Assembly (NCBI RefSeq): GCF_001591365.1
Contig: NZ_BCUT01000001.1
Coordinates: forward strand, 1,674,001 to 1,738,000
DNA length: 64,000 nt
Reading direction: 5' to 3'
DNA from: Variovorax paradoxus NBRC 15149
Lineage (GTDB): Bacteria; Pseudomonadota; Gammaproteobacteria; Burkholderiales; Burkholderiaceae_C
Shown here: positions 18,635 through 27,554 of the stretch, piece after piece
How positions within the stretch are numbered: position 1 is the first letter of the stretch
Layout of the letters: each line of letters opens with the position of its first letter
Notes under the pieces: model-generated
What the model was told of the DNA's origin: nothing
Databases searched by the model: none
Seen by the model: the letters and a program-made list of their open reading frames with translations, nothing else
Translations under genes and position numbers: made by a program

Positions 18635-20650
18635 ATGAAGCCGAACGACTTCTCCCAACTGAACGTGCTGACCGAAGCCGACTTCTCGCACCGCAGCCCG
18701 GTGCGCGAAGAACGCCATCCCAATTCCGTGACCGCTCCGCCGGTCAACCGCGGCTCCATGACGCCCCGCCCCTGGCGCGGCTTCTGGAACAGCATCGGCA
18801 CGGCCCTGCTGGTCAAGCTCGGCGCCGGCGGCAAGCCGGAAAGCCAGACCGCCGAAGCCGGCGCCCAGGCAAAGCAGCCCTGGCAGCGCGCCGCGGCCCA
18901 GCGCCGCTTCGCCTTCATGGCGCTCACGCTGCTGAGCACCGTGATCGCGTCCGTGCTGTTTGCCGGCGTGCAACCCGACTACGACAACGTCTGGCTCGAA
19001 TACGGCCAGATCGGCCTGTACGGCCTGCTCTCGGGCTGGGTCGTCACCGGCTTCGTGACCGCGCTCATGGGCTTCTATGTCTCGGTGCGCGGCGACAAGC
19101 ACGCGCTCTCGGTCAAGCAGGTGGCCCACCACCCGATGAACCCCGAGGCACGCACCGCGATCATCATGCCGATCTGCAACGAAGACGTTGCCACGGTGTT
19201 CGCCGGCCTGCGCGCCACCTGCGAATCGGTCGCGGCCACCGGCCACGCGAAACAGTTCGACGTGTTCGTGCTGTCCGACAGCTACTCGCCCGAAACCGCC
19301 GCCGCCGAGCGCGCCGCCTGGGAAGACCTGCGCGCCGCGCTGGCCGACAGCCCCAACCAGCCGCAGGTCGAGGTGTACTACCGCCTGCGCACCCGCCGCA
19401 CCCACCGCAAGGCCGGCAACGTGGCCGACTTCTGCCGCCGCTGGGGCAAGGACTACCGCTACATGGTCGTGCTCGACGCCGACTCCGTGATGAGCGGCGA
19501 CTGCCTGGCCTCGATGGTCAAGCTGATGGAAGCCAACCCGACCGCCGGCATCATCCAGACCGCCACGCAGGCCATCGGCCACGTGACGCTGCATGCCCGC
19601 GCGCAGCAATTCGCCTCCCGCGTGACGGGCCGCCTGTTCACGCTGGGCATGCAGTTCTGGCAACTGGGCGAATCGCACTACTGGGGCCACAACGCGATCA
19701 TCCGCGTCGAGCCCTTCATGAAGCACTGCGCGCTGGCCCCCATCAAGGGCACCGGCGGCATGTCGGGCGGCATCATGTCGCACGACTTCGTCGAGGCCGC
19801 GCTGATGCGCCGCGCCGGCTACAACGTGTGGCTCTGCGCCGACCTGGTCGGCAGCTACGAGCAGCAGCCGCCGGACCTCTTGGCCGAACTGCAGCGCGAC
19901 CGCCGCTGGTGCCAGGGCAACCTGCAGAACGCCCGCCTGATGGCCGAGCCCGGCATCCACCCGGTGCACCGCGCGATGTTCGTGACCGGCACCATGGCCT
20001 ACGTCTCGGCGCCGCTGTGGCTCGCATTCCTGACGCTCGGCACCGCGCTGTGGCTGAGCGGCTCGAGCCTGATCTCCAGCTGGAGCGTGCTGCCGGCGGA
20101 ACTGGCCGGCCTGTGGGTCTGGACCCTGTGCCTCCTGTTCCTGCCCCGCGTGCTCGGCATCGCGGCCGTGCTGATGCGCGGCGAGCAGCGCCAGTACGGC
20201 GGCCTCTGGGGCCTGGTGAAGAGCTCGGTGCTCGAAAGCGGCCTGGCCATCGTGCAGGCGCCGGTTCGCATGCTGGCCCATTCGCTGTTCGTGCTGGTCG
20301 CCCTCACCGGCATCAAGCTCGACTGGAAGTCGCCCCCGCGCGAAGCCGCCGCCGTGCCGTGGAAGGTCGCCGTGTCGCAGCTCGCTCCCATGAGCGTGGT
20401 GGTCGGCGCGCTGGCCCTGGGCGTTGCGATGATCGATCCGAGCGCGCTGATCTGGCTCATGCCAGTGGGCCTGCCGCTGCTGCTGGCCATTCCGCTCACG
20501 GTGCTGACCAGCCAGATCGCGCTGGGCACCTCGCTTCGCGACCGCGGCTTCCTGCTGATCCCCGAGGAATCGCGCTCGCCCGCCGTGCTGCGCCGCGCCT
20601 GGATGCATGCGCTGCGCCTGGCGCGCCCTGCGGCGCTGGCAACGGCCTGA
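18635..20650 (+). CDS. mdoH: Glucans biosynthesis glucosyltransferase H (OpgH/MdoH)
   Basis: OpgH is an inner-membrane family 2 glycosyltransferase that makes the beta-1,2-glucan backbone of osmoregulated periplasmic glucans from UDP-glucose. The 671-residue protein has membrane helices at both ends around a cytoplasmic catalytic domain. IIMPICNEDVATVFAGLRAT, the VLDADSVMSGD DxD motif, and RDRRWCQGN (the QxxRW-type acceptor motif) are visible. It is shorter than the E. coli protein (about 847 residues), mainly at the ends. The usual partner mdoG is absent on both sides. A sigma-54 promoter lies in the long leader. Confidence 0.93.
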   Translation: MKPNDFSQLNVLTEADFSHRSPVREERHPNSVTAPPVNRGSMTPRPWRGFWNSIGTALLVKLGAGGKPESQTAEAGAQAKQPWQRAAAQRRFAFMALTLLSTVIASVLFAGVQPDYDNVWLEYGQIGLYGLLSGWVVTGFVTALMGFYVSVRGDKHALSVKQVAHHPMNPEARTAIIMPICNEDVATVFAGLRATCESVAATGHAKQFDVFVLSDSYSPETAAAERAAWEDLRAALADSPNQPQVEVYYRLRTRRTHRKAGNVADFCRRWGKDYRYMVVLDADSVMSGDCLASMVKLMEANPTAGIIQTATQAIGHVTLHARAQQFASRVTGRLFTLGMQFWQLGESHYWGHNAIIRVEPFMKHCALAPIKGTGGMSGGIMSHDFVEAALMRRAGYNVWLCADLVGSYEQQPPDLLAELQRDRRWCQGNLQNARLMAEPGIHPVHRAMFVTGTMAYVSAPLWLAFLTLGTALWLSGSSLISSWSVLPAELAGLWVWTLCLLFLPRVLGIAAVLMRGEQRQYGGLWGLVKSSVLESGLAIVQAPVRMLAHSLFVLVALTGIKLDWKSPPREAAAVPWKVAVSQLAPMSVVVGALALGVAMIDPSALIWLMPVGLPLLLAIPLTVLTSQIALGTSLRDRGFLLIPEESRSPAVLRRAWMHALRLARPAALATA

Positions 20651-20676
20651 TGCGCTGAAGCTCCACCGCAAACAAG

Positions 20677-20704
20677 AAAGCCGGCCACGAGGCCGGCTTT
20701 TTTA
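20677..20704. terminator. Bidirectional intrinsic terminator between mdoH and ffh
   Basis: A perfect 10-bp stem, AAAGCCGGCC / GGCCGGCTTT, with loop ACGA is followed by a T-run on the plus strand. The minus strand also carries a T-rich stretch after the stem. It therefore serves the convergent genes mdoH and ffh. Confidence 0.9.
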
Positions 20705-20743
20705 TTGCGCGGCTGCCGAAGCAGCAGCCATCGCTCTATTTAA

Positions 20744-22132
20744 TTAGAACGGCAGCTTCGGCCCACCAGGGCCACCCATGCCGCCCATCCCCTTCATGCC
20801 GCCCATCTTCTTCATCATCTTCATGAGGCCGCCGCCCTTCATCTTCTTCATCATGCCCTGCATCTGCTCGAACTCGTTGAGCAGGCGGTTCACTTCCTGA
20901 ACCTGCACACCCGCGCCGGCCGCGATGCGGCGCTTGCGCGTGGCCTTGAGCAGCTCGGGCTTGCGGCGCTCCAGCGGCGTCATGCTCTGGATGATGCCTT
21001 CCTTGCGGCGGATGTCGCGCTCGGCGCGAGTCATGTCGGCCTCTGTGGCCTTGGCGGCCATCTGCTGCGGCAGCTTGTCCATCAGGCTGGAGAGGCCGCC
21101 CATCTGCTTCATCTGCTGCAGCTGGCCGAGGAAGTCGTTCAGGTCGAAGCCCGCGCCGCTCTTGACCTTGGCCGCGAGCTTCTGCGCCGCCGCCACGTCG
21201 ACGCCGGCCGTGACCTGCTCGACCAGCGCGACGATGTCGCCCATGCCGAGGATGCGGCCCGCGTGGCGCTCGGCGTCGAACACCTCGAGGCCATCGATCT
21301 TCTCGCTGGTGCCCGCGAACTTGATCGGCACGCCCGTCACCTGCCGCACCGACAGCGCCGCACCGCCGCGCGAATCGCCGTCGGTCTTGGTCAGGATGAT
21401 GCCGGTGAGCGGCAGCGCTTCCTTGAAGGCCTTGGCCGTGTTGATCGCATCCTGGCCCTGCATGGCGTCGACCACGAACAGCGTCTCGACCGGATCGAGC
21501 GCGCCGTGCAGCTGCTTGATCTCGGTCATCAGCACTTCGTCGATGGCCAGGCGGCCCGCGGTGTCGACCAGCAGCACGTCGAAGAAGTGGCGTTTGGCGT
21601 GATCGAGCGCGGCGCGTGCGATGTCGAGCGGCTTCTGGTCCGGCGTGCTCGGGAACCATTCGGCGCCGGCCTGCTTGGTGACCATCTTGAGCTGCTCGAT
21701 GGCGGCGGGCCGGTAGACGTCGCCCGACACGGTGAGCACTTTCTTCTTGCGCTTCTCGATCAGGTGCTTGGCCAGCTTGGCGGTGGTGGTGGTCTTGCCC
21801 GCGCCCTGCAGGCCGGCCATGAGGATCACGGCTGGCGGCTGCGCCGCCAGGTTGATGTCGGACACGCCCTCGCCCATGGTGGCGGCGAGCTCGCGGTTGA
21901 CGATGCCGACCAGCGCCTGGCCCGGCTTGAGCGAGCCCAACACTTCCTGGCCGAGCGACTTTTCCTTCACGCGGGCGACGAAATCGCGCACCACGGGCAG
22001 CGCCACGTCGGCTTCGAGCAGGGCCATGCGCACTTCGCGCAGCATGTCCTGCACGTTGCTTTCGGTGATGCGCGCCTGGCCGCTCATCGTCTTGACGAGG
22101 CGGGAGAACTTTTCTGTGAGGGCGGTGGCCAT
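20744..22132 (-). CDS. ffh: Signal recognition particle protein Ffh (SRP54)
   Basis: Ffh binds 4.5S RNA and signal sequences and delivers nascent membrane proteins to FtsY. The 462-residue protein has an N domain, a GTPase G domain with P-loop GLQGAGKTTT, DTAGRLAID and TKTDGDSRGG motifs, and a C-terminal M domain ending in a long Met-rich tail (MMKKMKGGGLMKMMKK). The start MATALTEKFSRL is preferred; the open frame continues nearly 100 codons upstream but without family similarity and across the divergent promoter region. Confidence 0.97.
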   Translation of the reverse strand: MATALTEKFSRLVKTMSGQARITESNVQDMLREVRMALLEADVALPVVRDFVARVKEKSLGQEVLGSLKPGQALVGIVNRELAATMGEGVSDINLAAQPPAVILMAGLQGAGKTTTTAKLAKHLIEKRKKKVLTVSGDVYRPAAIEQLKMVTKQAGAEWFPSTPDQKPLDIARAALDHAKRHFFDVLLVDTAGRLAIDEVLMTEIKQLHGALDPVETLFVVDAMQGQDAINTAKAFKEALPLTGIILTKTDGDSRGGAALSVRQVTGVPIKFAGTSEKIDGLEVFDAERHAGRILGMGDIVALVEQVTAGVDVAAAQKLAAKVKSGAGFDLNDFLGQLQQMKQMGGLSSLMDKLPQQMAAKATEADMTRAERDIRRKEGIIQSMTPLERRKPELLKATRKRRIAAGAGVQVQEVNRLLNEFEQMQGMMKKMKGGGLMKMMKKMGGMKGMGGMGGPGGPKLPF

Positions 22133-22230
22133 GAAGGAGATGCCTTGCTGCCCGCCGCGGCGGGTCATTGGAAAGGGGGGTTGGCGCCGCGACGCGAAGT
22201 GCGCAAGCCTGGGGGAGATAAACTCCGGCA

Positions 22231-23043
22231 ATGATTTTAGCGATCCCCTCCCCACTTGCCGTGGCGCTGGGCATCGCCACCGCGGCTGCCTATGGATTTG
22301 CCGCTGCCGCGGGCGCCCGGCTGAGCCGCAAGGCCACCCAGTGGGCCCTCGGGCTGGCGTGGCTTCTGCATGCCGCGGTGCTGGGCCATGGCCTCGTCGG
22401 CAGCCAGCCGAAATTCGGCTTTGCACCGGCGCTTTCGGTCACGGCCTGGCTGGTGCTCACGGTCTACGCGGTCGAAAGCCGCATGTACCCGCAGCTCAAG
22501 GTGCGCCGCGCGCTGGCCTGGCTTGGCGCGGCCGCCGTGCTGCTGGCCATTCTCTTTCCCGGCACGCCGCTGCATGTGTCGGCTTCGCCCTGGCTGCCGC
22601 TGCACCTTGCGCTGGGCATTGCCTCGTACGGCCTGTTCGGCGCCGCGGTGGTCCATGCCTGGCTGATCACGCGGGCCGAAAAGCAGATCCGCCTTGCCGC
22701 CGCCGAGCCGCAGAGCGGCGTGCCGCTGCTCACGCTCGAACGGCTCACCTTCCGCTTCGTGATGGCCGGCTTCGTGCTGCTTTCCGCCACGCTGCTCGCG
22801 GGCCTGCTGTTCAGCGAAACGCTGTACGGCGCGAGCGTGCGCGGCTGGAAGTGGGACCACAAGACGGTGTTCTCGGTGCTCGCCTGGATCAGTTTCGCGG
22901 TGCTGCTGATCGGCCGGGTCCGCTTCGGATGGCGCGGCCGCACGGCGCGGCGCGTGCTGTATGCCGGCTCCGCCCTGCTGCTGCTGGCCTATGTGGGCTC
23001 GCGCTTCGTGCTCGAAGTGGTGCTGGCGCGCGGCGCGACATGA
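22231..23043 (+). CDS. CcsA/YpjD-family cytochrome c assembly-like membrane protein
   Basis: A 270-residue protein with about eight predicted membrane helices and the CcsA-type C-terminal block (LFSETLYGASVRGWKWDHKT then VFSVLAW). The gene is divergent from ffh, as ypjD (corE) is in gammaproteobacteria. CcsA relatives handle haem for cytochrome c maturation, but the YpjD branch has an uncertain role and has been linked to metal-ion resistance. A GATAAACT -10-like box lies immediately upstream of the start. Its stop overlaps the start of the next gene (ATGA). Confidence 0.82.
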   Translation: MILAIPSPLAVALGIATAAAYGFAAAAGARLSRKATQWALGLAWLLHAAVLGHGLVGSQPKFGFAPALSVTAWLVLTVYAVESRMYPQLKVRRALAWLGAAAVLLAILFPGTPLHVSASPWLPLHLALGIASYGLFGAAVVHAWLITRAEKQIRLAAAEPQSGVPLLTLERLTFRFVMAGFVLLSATLLAGLLFSETLYGASVRGWKWDHKTVFSVLAWISFAVLLIGRVRFGWRGRTARRVLYAGSALLLLAYVGSRFVLEVVLARGAT

Positions 23044-23300
23044 AATACCTGCTCGTTCTCGCGGTGCTCTGGGTGGCGATCTGGCTCTGGCGCAAGAACC
23101 GCCGGGAGGAAATGCGCGAGACCCTGCGCGAAGAGGCGGCGCGCGCCGCCAGGCGCCCGCCCGCCGCGCCGGCTTCGCCGCAGGCCATGCTGCGCTGCGC
23201 CCATTGCGGCTTGCACCTGCCTGCAAGCGATGCAATCGCGGGACCGGGCGGCGCGGTCTACTGCAGCGCGGCGCACCGCCAGGCTGCCGAGCGCGGCTGA
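23040..23300 (+). CDS. PP0621-family small membrane-anchored zinc-ribbon-like protein
   Basis: An 86-residue protein with one N-terminal membrane helix (MKYLLVLAVLWVAIWLW), a basic linker and a C-terminal metal-binding-like domain with CAHCGLHLP and YCSAAHRQ, a Cys-x2-Cys ... Cys-x3-His arrangement. PP0621-family proteins commonly lie next to pilSR-type genes; their function is unknown. The ATG overlaps the preceding stop by 4 bp, which indicates coupling. Confidence 0.8.
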   Translation: MKYLLVLAVLWVAIWLWRKNRREEMRETLREEAARAARRPPAAPASPQAMLRCAHCGLHLPASDAIAGPGGAVYCSAAHRQAAERG

Positions 23301-23341
23301 GCGGGCGCTGCATCGATGAGCACAGCGCCAAGGGTGCATCC

Positions 23342-25042
23342 GTGAGTTCTTCCCCATGGTCGCGCGGCGAACCCGCCACCGACTGGAGCACGCTCGAGCC
23401 GGGCCCCGGCGAAAGCGCCGCGCTGCTGCGGCTGTGGCGCGGCTTCATGGCGGCGCGCTGCTTCGTTGCGCTGGTGCTCGTGCTGCTGCAGGGCGTGGCC
23501 ATGGCGCTCGGCCAGACGGTGCAGCCGCTGGCCGTGGCGCTTTCGGCCGGCTACCTGGCTGCCACCTGGCTGGGCGCCCGCTACGCGCATTTCACGCCGC
23601 CGATCCGCGCCTTCGGCATGCTGTGGTTCCTCACCATCGGCATCGACCTGGGCACCTTCACCGCGCTGCAGGTGCTCCAGGGCGGCAGCATCAACTACAC
23701 GCCGCTGTTCGCGCTGCCGGTGCTCATGAGCGCGGTGCTGGGCACGGTGACCGTGGGCCTGGGCACCACGGCCACGGTCACGCTGCTGCTGCTCGCCGAT
23801 GCCGGCTGGCACTGGCTGCTGCAGCAGCCCGGCGATTCCTCCACCCGCTTCGTGCAGGCGGCGCTCACCGGCACCGGGCTCTTCGTGGTGGCCCTGCTGG
23901 CGCACGAGCTGGCGCGCCGGCTGGCCCGCGAGGAGGAAACCGCGCTGCGCAACCGCAGCAGCGCGCAGATGCAGGCGCAGGTCAACGACCTGGTGATCGA
24001 GACGCTGAGCGAAGGCGTGCTGGTGATCGACGCCGAAGGCATGGTGCATGCGGCCAATCCGGCGGCCGACGCGATCCTCGGCCAGGGGCTGGCCCGGCTC
24101 GGCCTGCCGTTCGCGCTGCATGCGCAGCCCGCCTGGCATGCGCTGGCTGCGCTGGCGCGCCAGACCTTTGCGCGGCGCGCGCCGCAAAGCGAGGAAATTC
24201 CGGTGGCGCAGGCGCGCGGCGCCGCGCGCGAGGTGCGCGTGCGCACGCGGCTCACGCCCACCAGCAGCCGGCACGTCGACAGCCTTTGCGTGATGTTCCT
24301 GCAGGACCTGCGCGAACTCGAGGCCCGCATCCGCACCGAGAAGCTGGCCGCGATGGGCCGGATGTCGGCCGCGGTGGCGCACGAGATCCGCAATCCGCTC
24401 GCGGCCATCACGCAGGCCAGCGCGCTGCTCAACGAAGACCTCACCGACCCCGCGCACCGCAAGCTGACCAGCATGGTGCAGCACAACGCGCAGCGGCTCG
24501 CACGCATCGTGGACGACGTGCTCGACGTCTCGCGCGCACGCCAGCAGCGCGTGCTTTCGCTCGGCGAGCAGGTCGTGCTCGATCCCGCGGTGCAGGCGCT
24601 GGCCGAAGAGTGGGTGCGCCAGACGCAGCGCCAGGGCGTGCTGATCGCGCTGGACGCCGCCGACGCCGAGGTGCGCTTCGATGTCGAGCACCTGCGCCGC
24701 CTGCTCGTGAACCTGCTGGACAACGCAGCGCGCTACGCGAGCAGCCGCGCGGGCGCGATCCAGGTCGTCACCACCACGCAGCGCGGCAGCGCCGGCCGCC
24801 CCAGCCTGCAGGTGTGGAGCGACGGCGCGCCGCTGGAGCCGGCGGTGCAGCGCCACCTGTTCGAGCCTTTTTTCTCATCCGAGAGCCGCTCCAGCGGGCT
24901 CGGCCTCTTCCTGTGCCGCGAGCTGTGCCGGCGCCACGGCGCCACCATCGGCTACGAGCGGCGCGCGCTGGTGGCGGGGGGGCCCGAGGGCAATGAATTC
25001 TTCGTCAGCTTTGCGCCGAGCGAAAACCGGCTGACACAATAG
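23342..25042 (+). CDS. pilS: Sensor histidine kinase PilS-type
   Basis: A 566-residue kinase that should pair with the PilR-type regulator next door; PilS/PilR controls sigma-54 transcription of type IV pilin genes in many bacteria. Six hydrophobic helices span about residues 36-190, followed by a PAS-like domain (VIETLSEGVLVIDAEGMV). The HisKA box is AAVAHEIRNPLAAI (H347), and an ATPase domain ends GLGLFLCRELC. The start is GTG with an AAGGGTG ribosome site; no in-frame ATG exists until after the first hydrophobic segment begins. No pilin gene lies in the window. Confidence 0.86.
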   Translation: MSSSPWSRGEPATDWSTLEPGPGESAALLRLWRGFMAARCFVALVLVLLQGVAMALGQTVQPLAVALSAGYLAATWLGARYAHFTPPIRAFGMLWFLTIGIDLGTFTALQVLQGGSINYTPLFALPVLMSAVLGTVTVGLGTTATVTLLLLADAGWHWLLQQPGDSSTRFVQAALTGTGLFVVALLAHELARRLAREEETALRNRSSAQMQAQVNDLVIETLSEGVLVIDAEGMVHAANPAADAILGQGLARLGLPFALHAQPAWHALAALARQTFARRAPQSEEIPVAQARGAAREVRVRTRLTPTSSRHVDSLCVMFLQDLRELEARIRTEKLAAMGRMSAAVAHEIRNPLAAITQASALLNEDLTDPAHRKLTSMVQHNAQRLARIVDDVLDVSRARQQRVLSLGEQVVLDPAVQALAEEWVRQTQRQGVLIALDAADAEVRFDVEHLRRLLVNLLDNAARYASSRAGAIQVVTTTQRGSAGRPSLQVWSDGAPLEPAVQRHLFEPFFSSESRSSGLGLFLCRELCRRHGATIGYERRALVAGGPEGNEFFVSFAPSENRLTQ

Positions 25043-25046
25043 CGTT

Positions 25047-26609
25047 GTGAGCACTCCCCATCCCTCCATGCAGCGCCCGGCCAACATCCTGGTCATCGAT
25101 GACGAGCCCGACCTGCGCACGCTGTACGAACTGACCCTGCTGCGCGAAGGCTATCGCGTCGAGGCCGCCGGCAGCGTGTCGGAAGCCTGGCAGCACCTGG
25201 AGGCGGGGCAGTTCGATGCGGTGATCACCGACATGCGGCTGCCCGATGGACAGGGCATGGAAATCATCCACCGCATCCAGAAGAACCAGCGCAGCGAGCG
25301 CTGCGTGGTGATGACGGCCTACGGCTCGGCCGAGAACGCGGTCGAGGCGCTGAAGGCCGGCGCCTTCGACTACCTGACCAAGCCGGTCGACCTGAAGCAG
25401 TTCCGCGCCGTGGTCGCGTCCGCGGTGCAGGCGCAGCAGGCAGCGCCGGCCAAGGCCTGGCAGGCGGCGCCCGCGGACCCGTTGCGCGCCGGCGCGCCGG
25501 CCGTTCCGGACAGCGGCGTCGCCGCGCTCGAGCGGCTGGTGGGCGACTCGGAGCCGATGCGCCTGGTCAAGTCGCGCATCGCCAAGGTGGCGCGCGGCAT
25601 GGCGCCGGTGCTGGTGCGCGGCGAATCGGGCACCGGCAAGGAACTGGTGGCGCGCGCCGTGCATGCCTGCAGCCAGCGCAGCGAGGGCCCCTTCGTCGCG
25701 GTCAACTGCGGCGCCATTCCCGAGAACCTGCTCGAGGCCGAGTTCTTCGGCGCCCGCAAGGGCTCCTACACCGGCTCGTCGCAGGACCGCGACGGCTACT
25801 TCCAGGCCGCGCGCGGCGGCACGCTCTTTCTCGACGAAATCGGCGACCTGCCGCTGGCGATGCAGTCCAAGCTGCTGCGTGCGATCCAGGAGCGCAGCGT
25901 GCGCTCCATCGGCTCGACGCAGGAAGACGCGGTCGACGTGCGCATCGTGAGCGCCACCCACAAGGATCTCCATGCCGAAGTCCAGGCCGGCCGCTTCCGG
26001 CAGGACCTGTTCTACCGGCTCAACGTGATCGAGATCGCGGTACCCGCGCTGCGCGACCGGCGCGAGGACCTGCCCGCGCTTTGCGCCGCGCTGCTCGCGC
26101 GCATTGCGCAGGACGGCGGGCTGCCGGTGCCGCATCTTTCCGCCGAACTGCTGCGCCGCCTGGCCCAGCACCGGCTCGACGGCAACGTGCGGGAGCTCGA
26201 GAACCTGCTGCACCGCGCGGTGGCGCTCAACGACGGCGACGAACTGCACCTGGACCTGATGGCGCCGCGGCCGGAGGCTGCCGAGGCACCGGCCGAGACG
26301 GCCATCGCCGAACCCGCGCCCTCTTCTGCCGCCGCGGCCGGCGGCGAAGCGCCTCGGGCGGCCGCTGCGCCCGCCGCGGAATCCAAGCCTGTGGCGCCCG
26401 CCCTCCCCTCGGACCTGCAGGCCTACCTCGATCAGCAGGAGCGCGAGATCCTCGTGCGCGCGCTGCACGAAAGCGGCTTCAATCGAACGGCCGCCGCCGC
26501 GCGGCTCGGCATGAGCCTGCGCCAGATCCGCTACCGCATCGCGCGGCTGGGCATCACCACGCCCGGCGGCGACGAAGGTGCCAGCAGCACCAGCCATGCC
26601 GACGACTGA
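25047..26609 (+). CDS. pilR: Sigma-54-dependent response regulator PilR-type
   Basis: A 520-residue NtrC-class regulator starting 4 bp after pilS. The receiver has D62 (ITDMRLPDG). The AAA+ domain has Walker A GESGTGKE (192-199) and Walker B LFLDEIGD. The C-terminal Fis-type helix-turn-helix is [21 protein letters not shown]. The sigma-54 contact loop is GSYTGS (239-244) instead of GAFTGA or the GSFTGA often seen in PilR. A roughly 45-residue Ala/Pro/Glu-rich linker separates AAA+ and DNA-binding domains. GTG is taken as start; an ATG at codon 8 is possible. Confidence 0.86.
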   Translation: MSTPHPSMQRPANILVIDDEPDLRTLYELTLLREGYRVEAAGSVSEAWQHLEAGQFDAVITDMRLPDGQGMEIIHRIQKNQRSERCVVMTAYGSAENAVEALKAGAFDYLTKPVDLKQFRAVVASAVQAQQAAPAKAWQAAPADPLRAGAPAVPDSGVAALERLVGDSEPMRLVKSRIAKVARGMAPVLVRGESGTGKELVARAVHACSQRSEGPFVAVNCGAIPENLLEAEFFGARKGSYTGSSQDRDGYFQAARGGTLFLDEIGDLPLAMQSKLLRAIQERSVRSIGSTQEDAVDVRIVSATHKDLHAEVQAGRFRQDLFYRLNVIEIAVPALRDRREDLPALCAALLARIAQDGGLPVPHLSAELLRRLAQHRLDGNVRELENLLHRAVALNDGDELHLDLMAPRPEAAEAPAETAIAEPAPSSAAAAGGEAPRAAAAPAAESKPVAPALPSDLQAYLDQQEREILVRALHESGFNRTAAAARLGMSLRQIRYRIARLGITTPGGDEGASSTSHADD

Positions 26610-27204
26610 AGCACCGGCAAGCAACGACGACGGGCTCTGGCACGCCGGCTGGTACCGCTTTGCCAAGGCGCTGCGCTCGCCGAATTTCGGGCCCCGGCCC
26701 GCGGGCGCGCAGACCGACCTGATCGTGCTGCACTCCATCAGCCTGCCGCCCGGCGAATACGGCGGCGAGGCCGTGCAGCAGCTCTTCACCAACCAGCTCG
26801 ACTGGGACGCGCACCCCTACTTCCAGTCGATCCGCGGCCTTGCGGTTTCCTCGCACTTCTATGTGCGGCGCAACGGCGAGCTCTGGCAGTTCGTGAGCTG
26901 CGACGATCGCGCCTGGCATGCCGGCGTGTCGTCGTGGCGCGGCCGCGAGAACTGCAACGACGACTCCATCGGCATCGAGCTCGAAGGCCTCGAAGGCCAG
27001 CCCTTCGAAGAAGCACAGTACGAGGCGCTGGCCAGCCTCTGCCCCGCCATCGCGCAGCACTACGCCATCGCGCACATCGCCGGCCACGAGCACATTGCGC
27101 CAGGCCGAAAACAGGACCCCGGCGCCGGCTTCGATTGGCAATTGCTGCGCGGGCACCTCGGCTGGAGTCCACAGATGTTTCCTCCGCAGGTGGTGCAGCG
27201 CTAA
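26596..27204 (+). CDS. ampD: 1,6-anhydro-N-acetylmuramyl-L-alanine amidase AmpD
   Basis: AmpD is the cytoplasmic zinc amidase that removes the peptide from anhydro-muropeptides during cell-wall recycling; its loss derepresses ampC in some bacteria. The 202-residue protein shows the zinc ligands H46 (IVLHSIS), H164 and D174 in the GHEHIAPGRKQDPG signature. SSHFYVRRNGELWQFV is the conserved amidase_2 core. The ATG lies inside the end of pilR (14-bp overlap), so translation is coupled. Confidence 0.93.
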   Translation: MPTTEAPASNDDGLWHAGWYRFAKALRSPNFGPRPAGAQTDLIVLHSISLPPGEYGGEAVQQLFTNQLDWDAHPYFQSIRGLAVSSHFYVRRNGELWQFVSCDDRAWHAGVSSWRGRENCNDDSIGIELEGLEGQPFEEAQYEALASLCPAIAQHYAIAHIAGHEHIAPGRKQDPGAGFDWQLLRGHLGWSPQMFPPQVVQR

Positions 27205-27424
27205 TTTTTTCAATCGCGCGGCGCCTCGCGATGCGCCGGTCCCGCGGCGCAGCAATGAGAAAATTGCAGCCGCTGCATGCAGCAACCATGCGCCCTGCAA
27301 GCCCAAATCGGCCTGCAAGCCACGGCCCATGCGGGTTGCGACAACATAGGCCAGTATTCATGCGGCATCGACGGCCGTGACCTAGGCCGAAAGAAATATC
27401 GGCCAGGGTTGTATCCACTGGAAA

Positions 27425-27440
27425 ACGCTACATCTAGTGG
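27425..27440 (+). promoter_or_regulatory. NrdR box 1
   Basis: ACGCTACATCTAGTGG resembles the NrdR-box consensus ACACWATATWTWGTGT with several substitutions. It is spaced 32 bp (start to start) from box 2, three helical turns, the normal spacing for paired NrdR boxes. Confidence 0.6.
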
Positions 27441-27441
27441 G

Positions 27442-27470
27442 TTGTACACCCCTCAGACCCTAGATATAGT
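27442..27470 (+). promoter_or_regulatory. Predicted nrdA promoter
   Basis: TTGTAC (-35) and TATAGT (-10) are separated by exactly 17 bp. The -10 box lies within NrdR box 2, so NrdR binding would block polymerase. Transcription should start near base 27477. Confidence 0.7.
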
Positions 27471-27472
27471 GT
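27457..27472 (+). promoter_or_regulatory. NrdR box 2
   Basis: ACCCTAGATATAGTGT is close to the NrdR consensus, particularly in the right half TATAGTGT. NrdR represses ribonucleotide reductase genes when dATP levels are high. The nrdR gene itself is not in the window. Confidence 0.7.
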
Positions 27473-27554
27473 CCTCCGTCCGGTCAACAACGCCGGCGCG
27501 ACGCCCAACCAAGGCGTTGCCATCCAACAAGAATTGCCAACCGAGAGGAAGCGA

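Larger units (their letters stand above)
27205..27554 (+). promoter_or_regulatory. 350-bp control region upstream of nrdA
   Basis: No supported protein gene lies here. It contains a strong sigma-70 promoter overlapped by a pair of NrdR-type boxes (listed separately). An unrelated dyad, GGCCGA-N8-TCGGCC, lies at 27385-27404. The leader from the predicted start to the nrdA ATG is about 78 nt and includes a GAGAGGAAG ribosome-binding site. Confidence 0.7.

Noticed and set aside
27409..27420. A DnaA-box-like TTGTATCCACT upstream of nrdA
   Set aside because: Two mismatches to TTATCCACA and no second box nearby, so it is indistinguishable from chance.
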